The notes under the pieces were generated by a model. That model had not been told where the DNA came from, searched no databases, and saw nothing but the letters and a program-made list of their open reading frames with translations. A DNA stretch of 64,000 nucleotides from an uncultured Opitutaceae bacterium (GTDB taxonomy: Bacteria; Verrucomicrobiota; Verrucomicrobiia; Opitutales; Opitutaceae): contig CALFXL010000056.1 of the NCBI GenBank assembly GCA_937958045.1, positions 1-64,000 on the forward strand. Reading direction: 5' to 3'. The position numbers and the translations under genes were made by a program. Positions 51,787 to 60,407 of this stretch are shown here, in pieces. Every line of letters starts with the position of its first letter. Position 1 is the first letter of the stretch.

Positions 51787-53106
51787 TCACAGCTGTTTGA
51801 TCAGCACCTTCGGGTTGCGGCCGCTGTCTTCGTATAATTTCAGGCGCGCTTCAGGGAGGATGTCTTTACTGGCTTCCTCGAAGTTGAGTGCGCTGGTGAA
51901 GAAGGAATAACTCTGCGTCGAAAGGGCGACGATGGTTTTGGCGCCGCGTTCTTTGGCGATCATGCAGGCGTAATCCACCATTTTGCGGCCGATGCCGCGG
52001 TTGTGATAGAACGGCAGCACATAGAGCGAACCGACTTCGGCGACCTGCGGTTTGTCGGGATAAAAATACAGCGACACGCAGGCGATGAGGTTTTCGTCGA
52101 TTTCGAAAACGTAGAATTGATCGATGTTTTTTTCGATCGCCTGCTGCGTGCGGTATAACAGCTCTTCGCGGCGGACGGCGCCACGCGTGAGATTATAGAT
52201 GGCGCGGACGTCGCTGCGTTTGGCGCGGCGGATTTGTTGATAGTCGTTTCCGTAAATGAGCGAGCCGACGCCTTCGCTGGAGAAGATTTCGTTGATGAGA
52301 CCGTCGAAGATGCGTCCATCGACGAGGTGGACGCGCGGGGTGCCGGTCTCGATCGCCTTGATGGCGTGGATGGCTTTGGAGCGCACGGGCTCGGCGAGGG
52401 CCTCAGGCGATTCCTTCAGGATCGAGCGCAGCGCATCGACGGCGATTTCGCGTTTCACCTCGCCGTTTATTTCGAGTCCGGCCTGCGGTGAGAGATAGAT
52501 GATTTTGGACGCGTGCAGGGCTTCGGCGACCTCGGCGGCGAGGAGGTCGGAGTTGATGCGCAGGGCCTTGCCGTCCGGACCGTAGCCGATGGGCGAGAGG
52601 ATCGGGACGATGCCTTTGGAAATGAGCGTGAGGATAAACTCGGTGTCGATGCGATCGACGCGGCCGGTATATTGATGATCGACGCCTTTGAGGATGCCGA
52701 CCGGCACGGCGCGCACGGCGTTTGTGATGGCGCACTTGAGGGAGTTTTGCGTGAGCCCTTCGAGGATGATGTGCGAGACGCGCGAAGAGGCGCGGATGGC
52801 GAGATCGAGCGTGGGCCCATCGGTGACGCCGGCGCCCTGGCTGTCGGTGATGGGGATGTTGCGCAGTTGGGAAAGTTCCTGGAGCTGCTGACCGATGCCG
52901 TGGACAAACACGACCTTGATCGCGAGGCTGCGGAGCACGGCGATATCGACGAGGAGATTGCCGAAGTTTTCGTCGGCGACGATGGCGCCATCGAGGGCGA
53001 CCACAAAAATCTGGTCCTTGAAGCGCGGCACATATTTCAGGATGCCGCGGAGGTCGGTCGGCTTGATCGTGGTCGTCGTGGCCGGAGGAATGGCGCTATT
53101 GCTCAT
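51787..53106 (-). CDS. argA: N-acetylglutamate synthase (amino-acid kinase plus GNAT)
   Basis: A 439-residue enzyme. Residues about 18-285 form an amino-acid-kinase-like domain (IFVVALDGAIVADENFG, FVHGIGQQL). Residues about 295-439 form a GNAT acetyltransferase domain (RRAKRSDVRAIYNL, VGSLYVLPFYHNRGIGRKMVDYA with acetyl-CoA loop RGIGRK). The architecture is that of classical ArgA, first step of arginine synthesis. The length is usual (about 440). Confidence 0.92.
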   Translation of the reverse strand: MSNSAIPPATTTTIKPTDLRGILKYVPRFKDQIFVVALDGAIVADENFGNLLVDIAVLRSLAIKVVFVHGIGQQLQELSQLRNIPITDSQGAGVTDGPTLDLAIRASSRVSHIILEGLTQNSLKCAITNAVRAVPVGILKGVDHQYTGRVDRIDTEFILTLISKGIVPILSPIGYGPDGKALRINSDLLAAEVAEALHASKIIYLSPQAGLEINGEVKREIAVDALRSILKESPEALAEPVRSKAIHAIKAIETGTPRVHLVDGRIFDGLINEIFSSEGVGSLIYGNDYQQIRRAKRSDVRAIYNLTRGAVRREELLYRTQQAIEKNIDQFYVFEIDENLIACVSLYFYPDKPQVAEVGSLYVLPFYHNRGIGRKMVDYACMIAKERGAKTIVALSTQSYSFFTSALNFEEASKDILPEARLKLYEDSGRNPKVLIKQL

Positions 53107-53148
53107 CTCAGAGAATGGCCGCGATGTTTCGCGGAAGGGCAGGGCGCG

Positions 53149-53775
53149 TCAATGCACTTGGAGCTGCCATTGACGGGAGGTTTTTTCGCCGGTGAGGGTG
53201 ATGGTGTAGGTTTTGCCCGATTCAAAAAGATGCGCGGGCAGCGAAACGGAAACGGTGGTGTCGCGCGTGCGGGCGAGCAGATCGCTGTCGATGCGATCGA
53301 AGTCGGTCACGATGATGATGTCCTGCTCTTTGGTGTACACGCGGGTGTCGCCGAGGACATCCTGGTGATCGGGCAGCTCGCAGTTGTACACGATCGGATA
53401 GGGAAACAGCGCGCGCAGCGTGGCCGGCGCGACGACGCGGCCGATGGCTTGTGGGAGCTTCGGTGCTTCGGCGAAATTTTCCAACAACTCGCGGGGCAGG
53501 CCGCCGGGAATCTCCGAGACCTCGGCGAGCGGACGCGGGATGCCGCCTTCGGTGTACGGGAGATCGGCCGGACGCTCGACGTTGACGGGGATGCGCGCGT
53601 AGCCGGCTTCGCGCACGCGGGTGGCGGTGAAACGTTCCTTGGCGTCGCTGTACGGTTCGTGAGGCGGGGCGATCTTGCGATAGCGGAGGGTGACAAACGT
53701 GTAGCCGGCGAGGCAGACGATGATCACGAGGACGACCCATTTCATGGGCCAAGGCTGACGGTTGGGAGCGGACAT
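53149..53775 (-). CDS. Membrane-anchored protein of unknown function
   Basis: A 208-residue protein with a single N-terminal membrane helix (PMKWVVLVIIVCLAGYTFVTL, residues about 10-30) and a mostly beta soluble part. PADLPYTEGGIPRPLAEVSEIPGGLPRELLENFAEAPKLPQ is proline-rich. It ends in KTYTITLTGEKTSRQWQLQVH. No known domain is recognised. It lies 42 bp upstream of argA on the same strand and is divergent from proS. Confidence 0.75.
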   Translation of the reverse strand: MSAPNRQPWPMKWVVLVIIVCLAGYTFVTLRYRKIAPPHEPYSDAKERFTATRVREAGYARIPVNVERPADLPYTEGGIPRPLAEVSEIPGGLPRELLENFAEAPKLPQAIGRVVAPATLRALFPYPIVYNCELPDHQDVLGDTRVYTKEQDIIIVTDFDRIDSDLLARTRDTTVSVSLPAHLFESGKTYTITLTGEKTSRQWQLQVH

Positions 53776-53868
53776 GCGCGAAAAAGAGTCGTGTAAATCG
53801 CCCCCCTCGGAGGATCGCGCAAATAAATTTGCGCCGTTTCGGGCCCGCTGCTTCGGTCGCGGACTTCC

Positions 53869-55638
53869 ATGAAATTCTGGTCCCGGTTTTTTATTCCCAC
53901 GCTCAAGGAAAGTCCGGCCGACGCCGAGATCGCCTCGCACAAGCTGCTCGTGCGCGCGGGGCTGGTCCGCAAGTTGAGCGGAGGTTTGTACACATACATG
54001 CCGCTCGGTCTGCGCGCCATTCAGAAGATCTCGCAGATCTGCCGTGAAGAGCTCGACGGTGCGGGCGCGATCGAACTGTGGATGCCGCACGTGCATCCGG
54101 TGGAGTTGTGGGAAAAAGGACCGCGTTGGGCGGCGGCGCGCGAAATCATGTTTCGCGCCGACAGCGCCGGCGACGGCAAACGCGCACCGCGCGATCCGGA
54201 GTTTGTCCTCGGGCCGACGCACGAAGAGGTCATCACGCCGATCGTGAAGTCGGAGATCACCAGCTACCGCGATCTGCCGAAGAATTTTTATCAAATCGCC
54301 ACCAAGTTCCGTAACGAGATCCGCCCGCGCTACGGCCTGATGCGTGCGCGCGAGTTCATCATGATGGACGCGTATTCGTTCGATACGACGGACGAAGGCG
54401 CGATCGCGAGCTACCAGGCGATGAAGACGGCTTACGAACGTTTCTTCCGTCGCATCGGCGCGACCGCGATCGCGGTGGAAGCCGACACCGGCGTGATGGG
54501 CGGCAGCTATTCGCACGAGTTCATGGTGCCCGCCGAAATCGGCGATGACGACGTGATCTACAACGAAGAGAGCGGCTACGCGGCCAATCGCGAAAAAGCC
54601 ACGAGCGCGCTCGTGCCGGCCGATCTCGTCGACGCCGCCCCGGTGGGCGAGGTCGAAGAATTTGCCACGCCCGGCGTCGTCACCATCGCAGCGCTCGAAG
54701 CGGCTCCATATTCAGTTTCTGGAGACAAGCAGTTCAAGACGCTCGTCTACATCGGCGACGGCAAGCCCTTCATCGTCATCCTGCGCGGCAACGACGAACT
54801 CGAAGAAGCCAAGCTCGGCTCGCTCGGGTTTACGTTGTTCCGTCCCGCCACGCCCGAAGAAATCGAGCCCGTGCTCGGCGCGAAGCCCGGCAGCCTCGGC
54901 GCGGTGAAAGGCACGATCAAAGATCCGTCGGCGCTCGCAGGCGTGTTTGCGGACCATGCGATCCGCCTCATCGGCAACGGCGTGACCGGTGCGAACAAAG
55001 ATGGTTTCCACCTGCGCAATGTGAACGTGACACGCGACCTCGCGATCACGCGCTTCGGCGATTTCCGTCGCGTGCGTCCGGGCGAGCCCGATCCGAAGTC
55101 GGGTCAACCGCTCAAGCTGCGCCGCGGCATCGAAGTCGGACACATTTTTAAACTCGGCACGAAGTACTCCGAGAAGTTTGGCGCGGTGTACACCGACGAC
55201 CAGAAGCAGACGCAGCTCATGGTCATGGGCTGCTATGGCATCGGCATCAGCCGCACGATGCAGGCGTTGATCGAACAAAGCCACGACGCCGACGGCATCA
55301 TCTGGCCGTGGGCGATCGCGCCGTTCCAGGTGTTGATCTGCTTGCTCGACCCGAAAGTGGAGGAGGCGATGAACGTGGCGAAAACGCTCGCGTCGGCCGC
55401 CGAAGCCGCGGGGGCGGATGTGCTCATCGACGACCGCGAAGAACGTCCGGGCGTGAAGTTCAAGGACGCCGACCTGATCGGCATCCCGCTGCGCATCACG
55501 GTCGGCGGGAAAGGCCTCAAGGAAGGCGTGATCGAGATGAAGTGGCGCGCGCAAAAAGACGTCGCGAAAGTGCCGCTCGCCGAAGCCGAAACGACGATCG
55601 CGAATGCGGTGCGTTCGGCCGCGCAAGCCTCCGCCTGA
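53869..55638 (+). CDS. proS: Prolyl-tRNA synthetase (bacterial type, editing domain)
   Basis: A 589-residue class II aminoacyl-tRNA synthetase. KLLVRAGLVRKLSGGLYTYMPLGLRAI starts motif 1. Motif 2 is in FYQIATKFRNEIRPRYGLMRAREFIMMDAYSF. The INS editing domain lies about residues 225-380, and motif 3 is GCYGIGISRTMQALIEQ. The C-terminal anticodon-binding domain follows (VLICLLDPKVEEAM, then DDREERPGVKFKDADLIGIPLRI). The length is that of ProS type 1. Confidence 0.95.
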   Translation: MKFWSRFFIPTLKESPADAEIASHKLLVRAGLVRKLSGGLYTYMPLGLRAIQKISQICREELDGAGAIELWMPHVHPVELWEKGPRWAAAREIMFRADSAGDGKRAPRDPEFVLGPTHEEVITPIVKSEITSYRDLPKNFYQIATKFRNEIRPRYGLMRAREFIMMDAYSFDTTDEGAIASYQAMKTAYERFFRRIGATAIAVEADTGVMGGSYSHEFMVPAEIGDDDVIYNEESGYAANREKATSALVPADLVDAAPVGEVEEFATPGVVTIAALEAAPYSVSGDKQFKTLVYIGDGKPFIVILRGNDELEEAKLGSLGFTLFRPATPEEIEPVLGAKPGSLGAVKGTIKDPSALAGVFADHAIRLIGNGVTGANKDGFHLRNVNVTRDLAITRFGDFRRVRPGEPDPKSGQPLKLRRGIEVGHIFKLGTKYSEKFGAVYTDDQKQTQLMVMGCYGIGISRTMQALIEQSHDADGIIWPWAIAPFQVLICLLDPKVEEAMNVAKTLASAAEAAGADVLIDDREERPGVKFKDADLIGIPLRITVGGKGLKEGVIEMKWRAQKDVAKVPLAEAETTIANAVRSAAQASA

Positions 55639-55667
55639 ACGCGTAGAAAACCCCCTCATTTCACCCG

Positions 55668-55697
55668 ACGCGGCGCCGAAAAAGCGCCGCGTTTTTT
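55668..55697 (+). terminator. Rho-independent terminator after proS
   Basis: Stem ACGCGGCGC (55668-55676), loop CGAAAAA, GCGCCGCGT (55684-55692), followed by a T run through 55697. A perfect 9-bp stem, 30 bp after the proS stop. Confidence 0.88.
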
Positions 55698-55768
55698 GCG
55701 GGCAGAAAAACGTACAAGCGCGGTTCCGTCTGCGAGGTACGTTCACAGATAGTTTACGTATCGTTTTG

Positions 55769-55826
55769 TCGCGTGGGGAGTAACCCCCACTCAGAGCGAA
55801 AACAGAAGGTAAAAAGTCCCACGCGA
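55769..55826 (+). promoter_or_regulatory. Leader with alternative stems before the metzincin gene
   Basis: TCGCGTGGG (55769-55777) pairs perfectly with CCCACGCGA (55818-55826). A competing hairpin GTGGGG-AGTAAC-CCCCAC (55773-55790) uses part of the same strand. Both cannot form together, a layout typical of RNA switches. It ends 47 bp before the ATG at 55874. Confidence 0.4.
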
Positions 55827-55873
55827 GAGGTCCGTTCATTGACCGTCCCGGCGATTGAGCCGACCTAGAAATT

Positions 55874-58800
55874 ATGTTTAAGAAGGGCACTCTGTTTCGC
55901 CGGTTTTTTTCGGTGAGTATTATTGTCATCGCGTGTGCGGCGATTTTCTCGCTCAGCCGGAAATCGGCTGAAGAAAATGCAGCGCAACCGGTGGTCGCGG
56001 ATCGCGGCACGGCGGAGTTCTCGCAGGAAGTGTTTTCGCAGGCGGATGCGCAACCGGCGCAAGCTGCCGCGCAAGCCGATGCGGCGACGGTGACCGCCCG
56101 CGCGGTGCCTGCTTATCGTTTTGAAACACCGTTTGTGGCGGGCGCGCCGGCCGCGTTGCCGCCGCGTTTTGCGACGCCGTCGATGGCGGAGCGCACACGT
56201 CGTTCCGCGCGTTTGACGGAGTTGATCAACGGGAGTCTCGCCTCGCTCCGTCAGGGCGACGTGGTGGCGCTCCCGCTGCCCGACAATCGCATCGCATACG
56301 GCCATGTGCGCACCGTGCAGCGTGAAGGCGAAGGCCACGTGATGGTCGGCGGCGAACTCGCCGCAGGTCACAAAGGCACCTTCTCGCTCGGTGAAGACGA
56401 AAGTCGTTTGGGCGGCATCATTCTGCCGCAGGACGGCACGATCGGTTACACGATCGAAACGGGCAAAGACGGTGCGGCGTATCTTTTGGAAAAAGACAAG
56501 GCGTTGATCGTGTGCTTGGAGTTGCCCGTCGTGGTGGCTTCGCGCGCGGTGGTGCGTGAAGCGCAGGAAAATGCGCAGATCGAAACGCCGGTCGCGGCAG
56601 CCGCGGCCACTGCCGGTGCGGAGACGCCGGCGGAAAGCGAATCGGATCCGTACGCGCTCAGCAGCCGTCCCACGGCCACGGCGGTCGCTTATCTCGATTT
56701 CGACGGTGAAACCGTCACGGACATCAACTGGAACGGCGGCGCGACGATTGTCGCGGAAGCAAGCGGACTCTCCTCGGCGCAGATCATCGAAGTGTGGCGC
56801 CGCGTGGCGGAGGATTACCGCACGTTCAACATCGATGTGACGACGAATCGCAGCCGCTACGAGAATGCCCCTGTTGGCGCGCGTATCCGTTGTATCATTA
56901 CAAAGACCAACAAATGGTACGGTTCCGCGGGCGGCGTGGCCTACATCGGTTCGTGGAGCCGTTCTGGCACCGGCATGTTCAGCAGCACCACACCGTGCTG
57001 GGCTTTCTCAAATCTGCTCGGCTACAACCCGCGCTACGTCGCGGAGGCCGTTGCACACGAAATCGGTCACACCTTGGGGCTGTCGCACGACGGTCTGAGC
57101 ACGGGCGCGACGACCACGGTCGAGTATTATTCGGGCCACGGCAGCGGTGCGACCAGCTGGGCGCCGCTGATGGGAACCGGTTATTATTCGAACGTAGTGC
57201 AGTGGAGCAATGGTGCTTACATCGATCCCAACGGTTTCCCGGGTAACAACAAAGAAGACGACCTCGCGATCATCACCGACAACGCCAACAAGGCCGGTTA
57301 TATCGCTGACGATGTCGGCAACACGCGGGCCAATGCGGCGGTACTGAACGTTTCCGGTAACACGGTGAATACCGTCGGCTTCATCGAGACCACGGGCGAC
57401 ATCGACATGTATCAATTTACCACGGCGGGTGGAGCGGTGAGCTTCACGCTCGTGGGGGAAAATTCACTGACGGCGTTCGCCAATCTCGATGCGAGCGCGA
57501 CGCTCTACGATTCGACGGGCAAGGTCCTCGCGACCTCCAATCCGACGGGCTCTCTTTACCCGTCGATCTCCACGACCTTGAGCGCGGGCACGTATTATCT
57601 CGCGATCCAAGGTGTGGGCGAGGGCACCGGCAGTGGCTCGGGCTACACGAACTACGGCAGCCTCGGCCGCTACCAAATCACGGGCACGGTTCCCGCCGGT
57701 GCGACGACCCAAGCCCCGGTGATCACCAGCGCGGCGTCCGGTAATGCGGTGATCGGCCAATCCTTCAGCCATCAGATCCAGGCGACCAACTCGCCGACCT
57801 CGTATGGCGCAAGCAATCTGCCGTCGGGACTTTCGATCAACAGCAGCACGGGCCTCATTTCCGGCACGGTCTCGTCGTCCAACTCCGCGGGCTCCCGTAC
57901 GGTCACGTTGACCGCGACCAACTCCGCAGGCACGGCGACGCAGAGTTTCTCGCTGACGTTGACGCAAGCCGCTCCCGTGATCTCGAGCGCGAGCACGGCC
58001 AGCGCGGTCGCGGGCAGCTCGTTTAGTTATCAGATCGTCGCTTCGAACTCGCCGACTTCGTACAGCGCATCGGGGCTGCCGTCCGGATTGAGCATCAATA
58101 CGAGCACGGGCCTCATCTCCGGTACGGTTTCGCAGTCGGTCGTCGCGGGTGTTTACGCGATCACGCTCAAGGCCACCAATTCAGGCGGCACGGGTTCGAA
58201 GGTACTCAACCTCACGGTGAGCGATCCCGCTCCCAAGATCACCAGCGCGTCCGCGGCGACGGTCGTGATCGGCCAGCCTTTCTCTCATCAAATCACGGCG
58301 TCGTATTCGCCCACTGGATACAGTGCGTCGGGATTGCCGACGGGACTGAGCCTCAACACCTCCACGGGTCTCATTTCGGGCACCGTGCCGGTTTCGGTTG
58401 CGGCGGGCACGCGCACGGTCACGGTCACGGCGAACAATGCCACCGGCTCGGCGTCGCAGACGCTCACGTTGACTTTGAAGACCGCGTTTTCGGCGTGGGC
58501 GGCGTCGCATGGCCTCAGCGATACCGCCAGCGATCCGGATGGCGACGGTTTGAGTGCTTTCCTCGAATACGCGTTTGATCGTTCGCCCAATGTCGCGGAG
58601 ACGGTCGACATCACTTCGGTTTCGTTGGTGATGGTCGATGGCGAACGTCGTGCGGAGATCAGCTTTGTGCGTCCGCTCAATCGTCCCGATGTCGTGTACA
58701 CGGTTGAAGTTTCTTCCGATTTGAAAACATGGACCGCGGGTCATGCCTACGGTGATGGCATCACCAACGGCGCGGGTCTGCCGACGCAGCAAGTCGAGCG

Positions 58801-58894
58801 CACCAATCTTGGCTCGGCCGGCGAACGCATCCGTGTGCGCGATCTCGGCGGCTCGGGCCAGCGCTTCATCCGCGTGACGGTTTCCAGTCGCTAA
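55874..58894 (+). CDS. Secreted metzincin-type protease with Ig-like repeats
   Basis: A 1006-residue exported protein with N-terminal membrane/signal segment (FFSVSIIVIACAAIFSL). The catalytic motif is HEIGHTLGLSHDG with His395, Glu396 and His399, an extended HExxHxxGxxH zinc site of metzincins (reprolysin-like). An N-terminal propeptide-like region precedes it, and a PPC-like domain follows (about 480-600). Three Ig-like (He_PIG) repeats start at residues about 614, 700 and 786. The C-terminus contains LSAFLEYAFDRSPNV and a beta domain, as in many verrucomicrobial surface proteins. Substrate unknown. Confidence 0.82.
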   Translation: MFKKGTLFRRFFSVSIIVIACAAIFSLSRKSAEENAAQPVVADRGTAEFSQEVFSQADAQPAQAAAQADAATVTARAVPAYRFETPFVAGAPAALPPRFATPSMAERTRRSARLTELINGSLASLRQGDVVALPLPDNRIAYGHVRTVQREGEGHVMVGGELAAGHKGTFSLGEDESRLGGIILPQDGTIGYTIETGKDGAAYLLEKDKALIVCLELPVVVASRAVVREAQENAQIETPVAAAAATAGAETPAESESDPYALSSRPTATAVAYLDFDGETVTDINWNGGATIVAEASGLSSAQIIEVWRRVAEDYRTFNIDVTTNRSRYENAPVGARIRCIITKTNKWYGSAGGVAYIGSWSRSGTGMFSSTTPCWAFSNLLGYNPRYVAEAVAHEIGHTLGLSHDGLSTGATTTVEYYSGHGSGATSWAPLMGTGYYSNVVQWSNGAYIDPNGFPGNNKEDDLAIITDNANKAGYIADDVGNTRANAAVLNVSGNTVNTVGFIETTGDIDMYQFTTAGGAVSFTLVGENSLTAFANLDASATLYDSTGKVLATSNPTGSLYPSISTTLSAGTYYLAIQGVGEGTGSGSGYTNYGSLGRYQITGTVPAGATTQAPVITSAASGNAVIGQSFSHQIQATNSPTSYGASNLPSGLSINSSTGLISGTVSSSNSAGSRTVTLTATNSAGTATQSFSLTLTQAAPVISSASTASAVAGSSFSYQIVASNSPTSYSASGLPSGLSINTSTGLISGTVSQSVVAGVYAITLKATNSGGTGSKVLNLTVSDPAPKITSASAATVVIGQPFSHQITASYSPTGYSASGLPTGLSLNTSTGLISGTVPVSVAAGTRTVTVTANNATGSASQTLTLTLKTAFSAWAASHGLSDTASDPDGDGLSAFLEYAFDRSPNVAETVDITSVSLVMVDGERRAEISFVRPLNRPDVVYTVEVSSDLKTWTAGHAYGDGITNGAGLPTQQVERTNLGSAGERIRVRDLGGSGQRFIRVTVSSR
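57713..58481 (+). repeat. Three tandem 86-residue Ig-like repeats within the metzincin gene
   Basis: Each unit begins APxITSA/APVISSA and contains SPTSYxASxLPSGLSINxSTGLISGTV. Start points (57713, 57971, 58229) are exactly 258 nt apart. The units are similar at protein level but not identical, so this is an old in-gene duplication. Confidence 0.85.
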
Positions 58895-59040
58895 GGGAAA
58901 CACGCGAGCTGACGGAGCGCGTAGCTGTGTTCAGCTGCGGTGGGCAAATTGTCGATCGTGCGGATTGCGCGGCCGATCGCTCGCAAGATCGCATGCCTTG
59001 CGAGTTGCGCGACGCGGAGCGGGTCGTTTACTGCGCGATC

Positions 59041-59340
59041 GTGACGACGACCCTTTCCACGACACAACCGCAGCACGATGTGCACACCGAGCTCGCACAC
59101 GCCGGGGTGTATCGGGTCGTGGTGCTCAACGATCCGGTGAACCTCATGTCGTACGTCGTGCTGGTTTTTAAGAAAGTCTTCGGTTTCGACGAGCAGACGG
59201 CACGCAAACACATGCTCGAAGTCCATGAACAGGGCCGCTCCGTGGTCTGGGTGGGGCTGCGCGAAAAAGCGGAGGCCTACGCGTTCACCCTGCATGGCTG
59301 GCACCTGACGGCGATTGTCGAACCGGATGAAAAGAATTGA
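59041..59340 (+). CDS. clpS: ATP-dependent Clp protease adaptor ClpS
   Basis: A 99-residue adaptor binding N-degron substrates and delivering them to ClpAP/ClpCP. YRVVVLNDPVNLMSYVVLVFKKVFGFDEQTARKHMLEVHEQGRSVVWVGLREKAEAYAFTLHGWHL is the ClpS core, with LNDPVN in the usual LNDD position and the conserved His. The GTG at 59041 gives a start of the usual length (VTTTLSTTQ); an ATG at 58993 would add 16 residues. It overlaps the next gene by 14 bp. Confidence 0.88.
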   Translation: MTTTLSTTQPQHDVHTELAHAGVYRVVVLNDPVNLMSYVVLVFKKVFGFDEQTARKHMLEVHEQGRSVVWVGLREKAEAYAFTLHGWHLTAIVEPDEKN

Positions 59341-59785
59341 AGTCAAACTGAGCCTGCCGGTCGTCGCGCCGCTGCTCGACGTGATCAAGAAAGCGGCCGA
59401 CGAGCTGCAAGGCGGCCTCGCCGTGCCGCTCGGCACGGACGTCGATCACGATCTCGTCGAGGTGTGGAATGCCGAATTGCTCGCCATGCAAAACGATGGC
59501 GTGGCGCAGTTGCTGGCGATGTTCGACAGCGAGTTTTTCGAGACGGGCATGATCGCGTTCGACGAGGAAAACGCGGAGTCGATTTTGCGGGCCTGCGCGG
59601 CGCTGCGGCTGCATCTGCGCGCGCGTTATCTGCAGACGTTCGACGACGAATCGCTCGAGATCGGCGACATGGACCCGGACGAACTTCCGGAAGCGCTGCG
59701 CATGCCGTTCATGTGTTACGTCTTTCTGGCGACCATCCAGGAGTTGATCATTCAAAACCTGGATTCGGAGATCCTCGGCGAATGA
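59327..59785 (+). CDS. DUF2017-like protein downstream of clpS
   Basis: A 152-residue helical protein. In Actinobacteria clpS is usually followed by a DUF2017 gene; here the C-terminal AESILRACAALRLHLRARYL and FMCYVFLATIQELIIQNLD match the DUF2017 pattern by eye. It has no signal peptide or membrane segment. It overlaps clpS and the next gene (ATGA). The position suggests a role in ClpS-linked proteolysis, unproven. Confidence 0.6.
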   Translation: MKRIEVKLSLPVVAPLLDVIKKAADELQGGLAVPLGTDVDHDLVEVWNAELLAMQNDGVAQLLAMFDSEFFETGMIAFDEENAESILRACAALRLHLRARYLQTFDDESLEIGDMDPDELPEALRMPFMCYVFLATIQELIIQNLDSEILGE

Positions 59786-60264
59786 ATCCCGTGACCTGCG
59801 GTTATTGTGGTCTGCCGTTTAAAGTGCGGCGGGTGGAGCCGCAGCGGGAATATTATTGTTGCACGGGTTGCGCGATGTTGGCGCGCGTGCCGGTTGATCA
59901 AAACGGACAATTCCCGGTGACCGCGCAGCTCATCTCGATGCTCGCGGTCGGCTTTTTGTATTTTAACCAACTGCTTTTCTGGCTGCTCGGCGTGCTGCTT
60001 GGACGCGACCTCGCGCAACTCGATACCGCGACACGCTTCGGCTGGCTGGCGTCGGCCGCGGCGCTGACGGTTTGGTTGACGGTGGTCGCGATCCAATGGC
60101 GCGAACGCACGGCGCGGCGCGCGGATTGGGTCGTCGCGGCGGCGGTCCTGGCGGTGCACATCGCGGCCTGGCGGGAACGTCCCCCCGTGGCATGGATGAT
60201 GGCCGCGGCGAATGGCGCCTGGCTCATTTATCAGGCGCGCGGGCTTTTAAAGCGGAAACGCTGA
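59782..60264 (+). CDS. Zinc-ribbon membrane protein, unknown function
   Basis: A 160-residue protein. The N-terminus VTCGYCGLPFKVRRV with YYCCTGCAMLARVP forms a CxxC/CCxGC zinc ribbon like the metal-binding N-termini of CopA/FixI-type P-type ATPases. Four hydrophobic segments follow (about 52-70, 82-100, 110-125, 133-150). It lacks any ATPase domain. It is the last gene of the clpS operon-like trio. Role unknown; metal handling is a guess. Confidence 0.7.
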   Translation: MNPVTCGYCGLPFKVRRVEPQREYYCCTGCAMLARVPVDQNGQFPVTAQLISMLAVGFLYFNQLLFWLLGVLLGRDLAQLDTATRFGWLASAAALTVWLTVVAIQWRERTARRADWVVAAAVLAVHIAAWRERPPVAWMMAAANGAWLIYQARGLLKRKR

Positions 60265-60407
60265 AGACGAGGTCGGGACGTCGTCTCAAGTTCGGGATAA
60301 AGGATCTCATTAACAGGTGAGGTCGTTTTCGGATATTTTCGAAAAACCCGCGGTGCACTGCCCCATTTCCGCGGAATTCACTTTCCCCGACCTTTCTCTC
60401 CATTTCC

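Noticed and set aside
57713..58481. Possible CRISPR-like or noncoding tandem repeat
   Set aside because: The 258-nt period is in frame and encodes Ig-like domains within a secreted protein, so it is a protein repeat.
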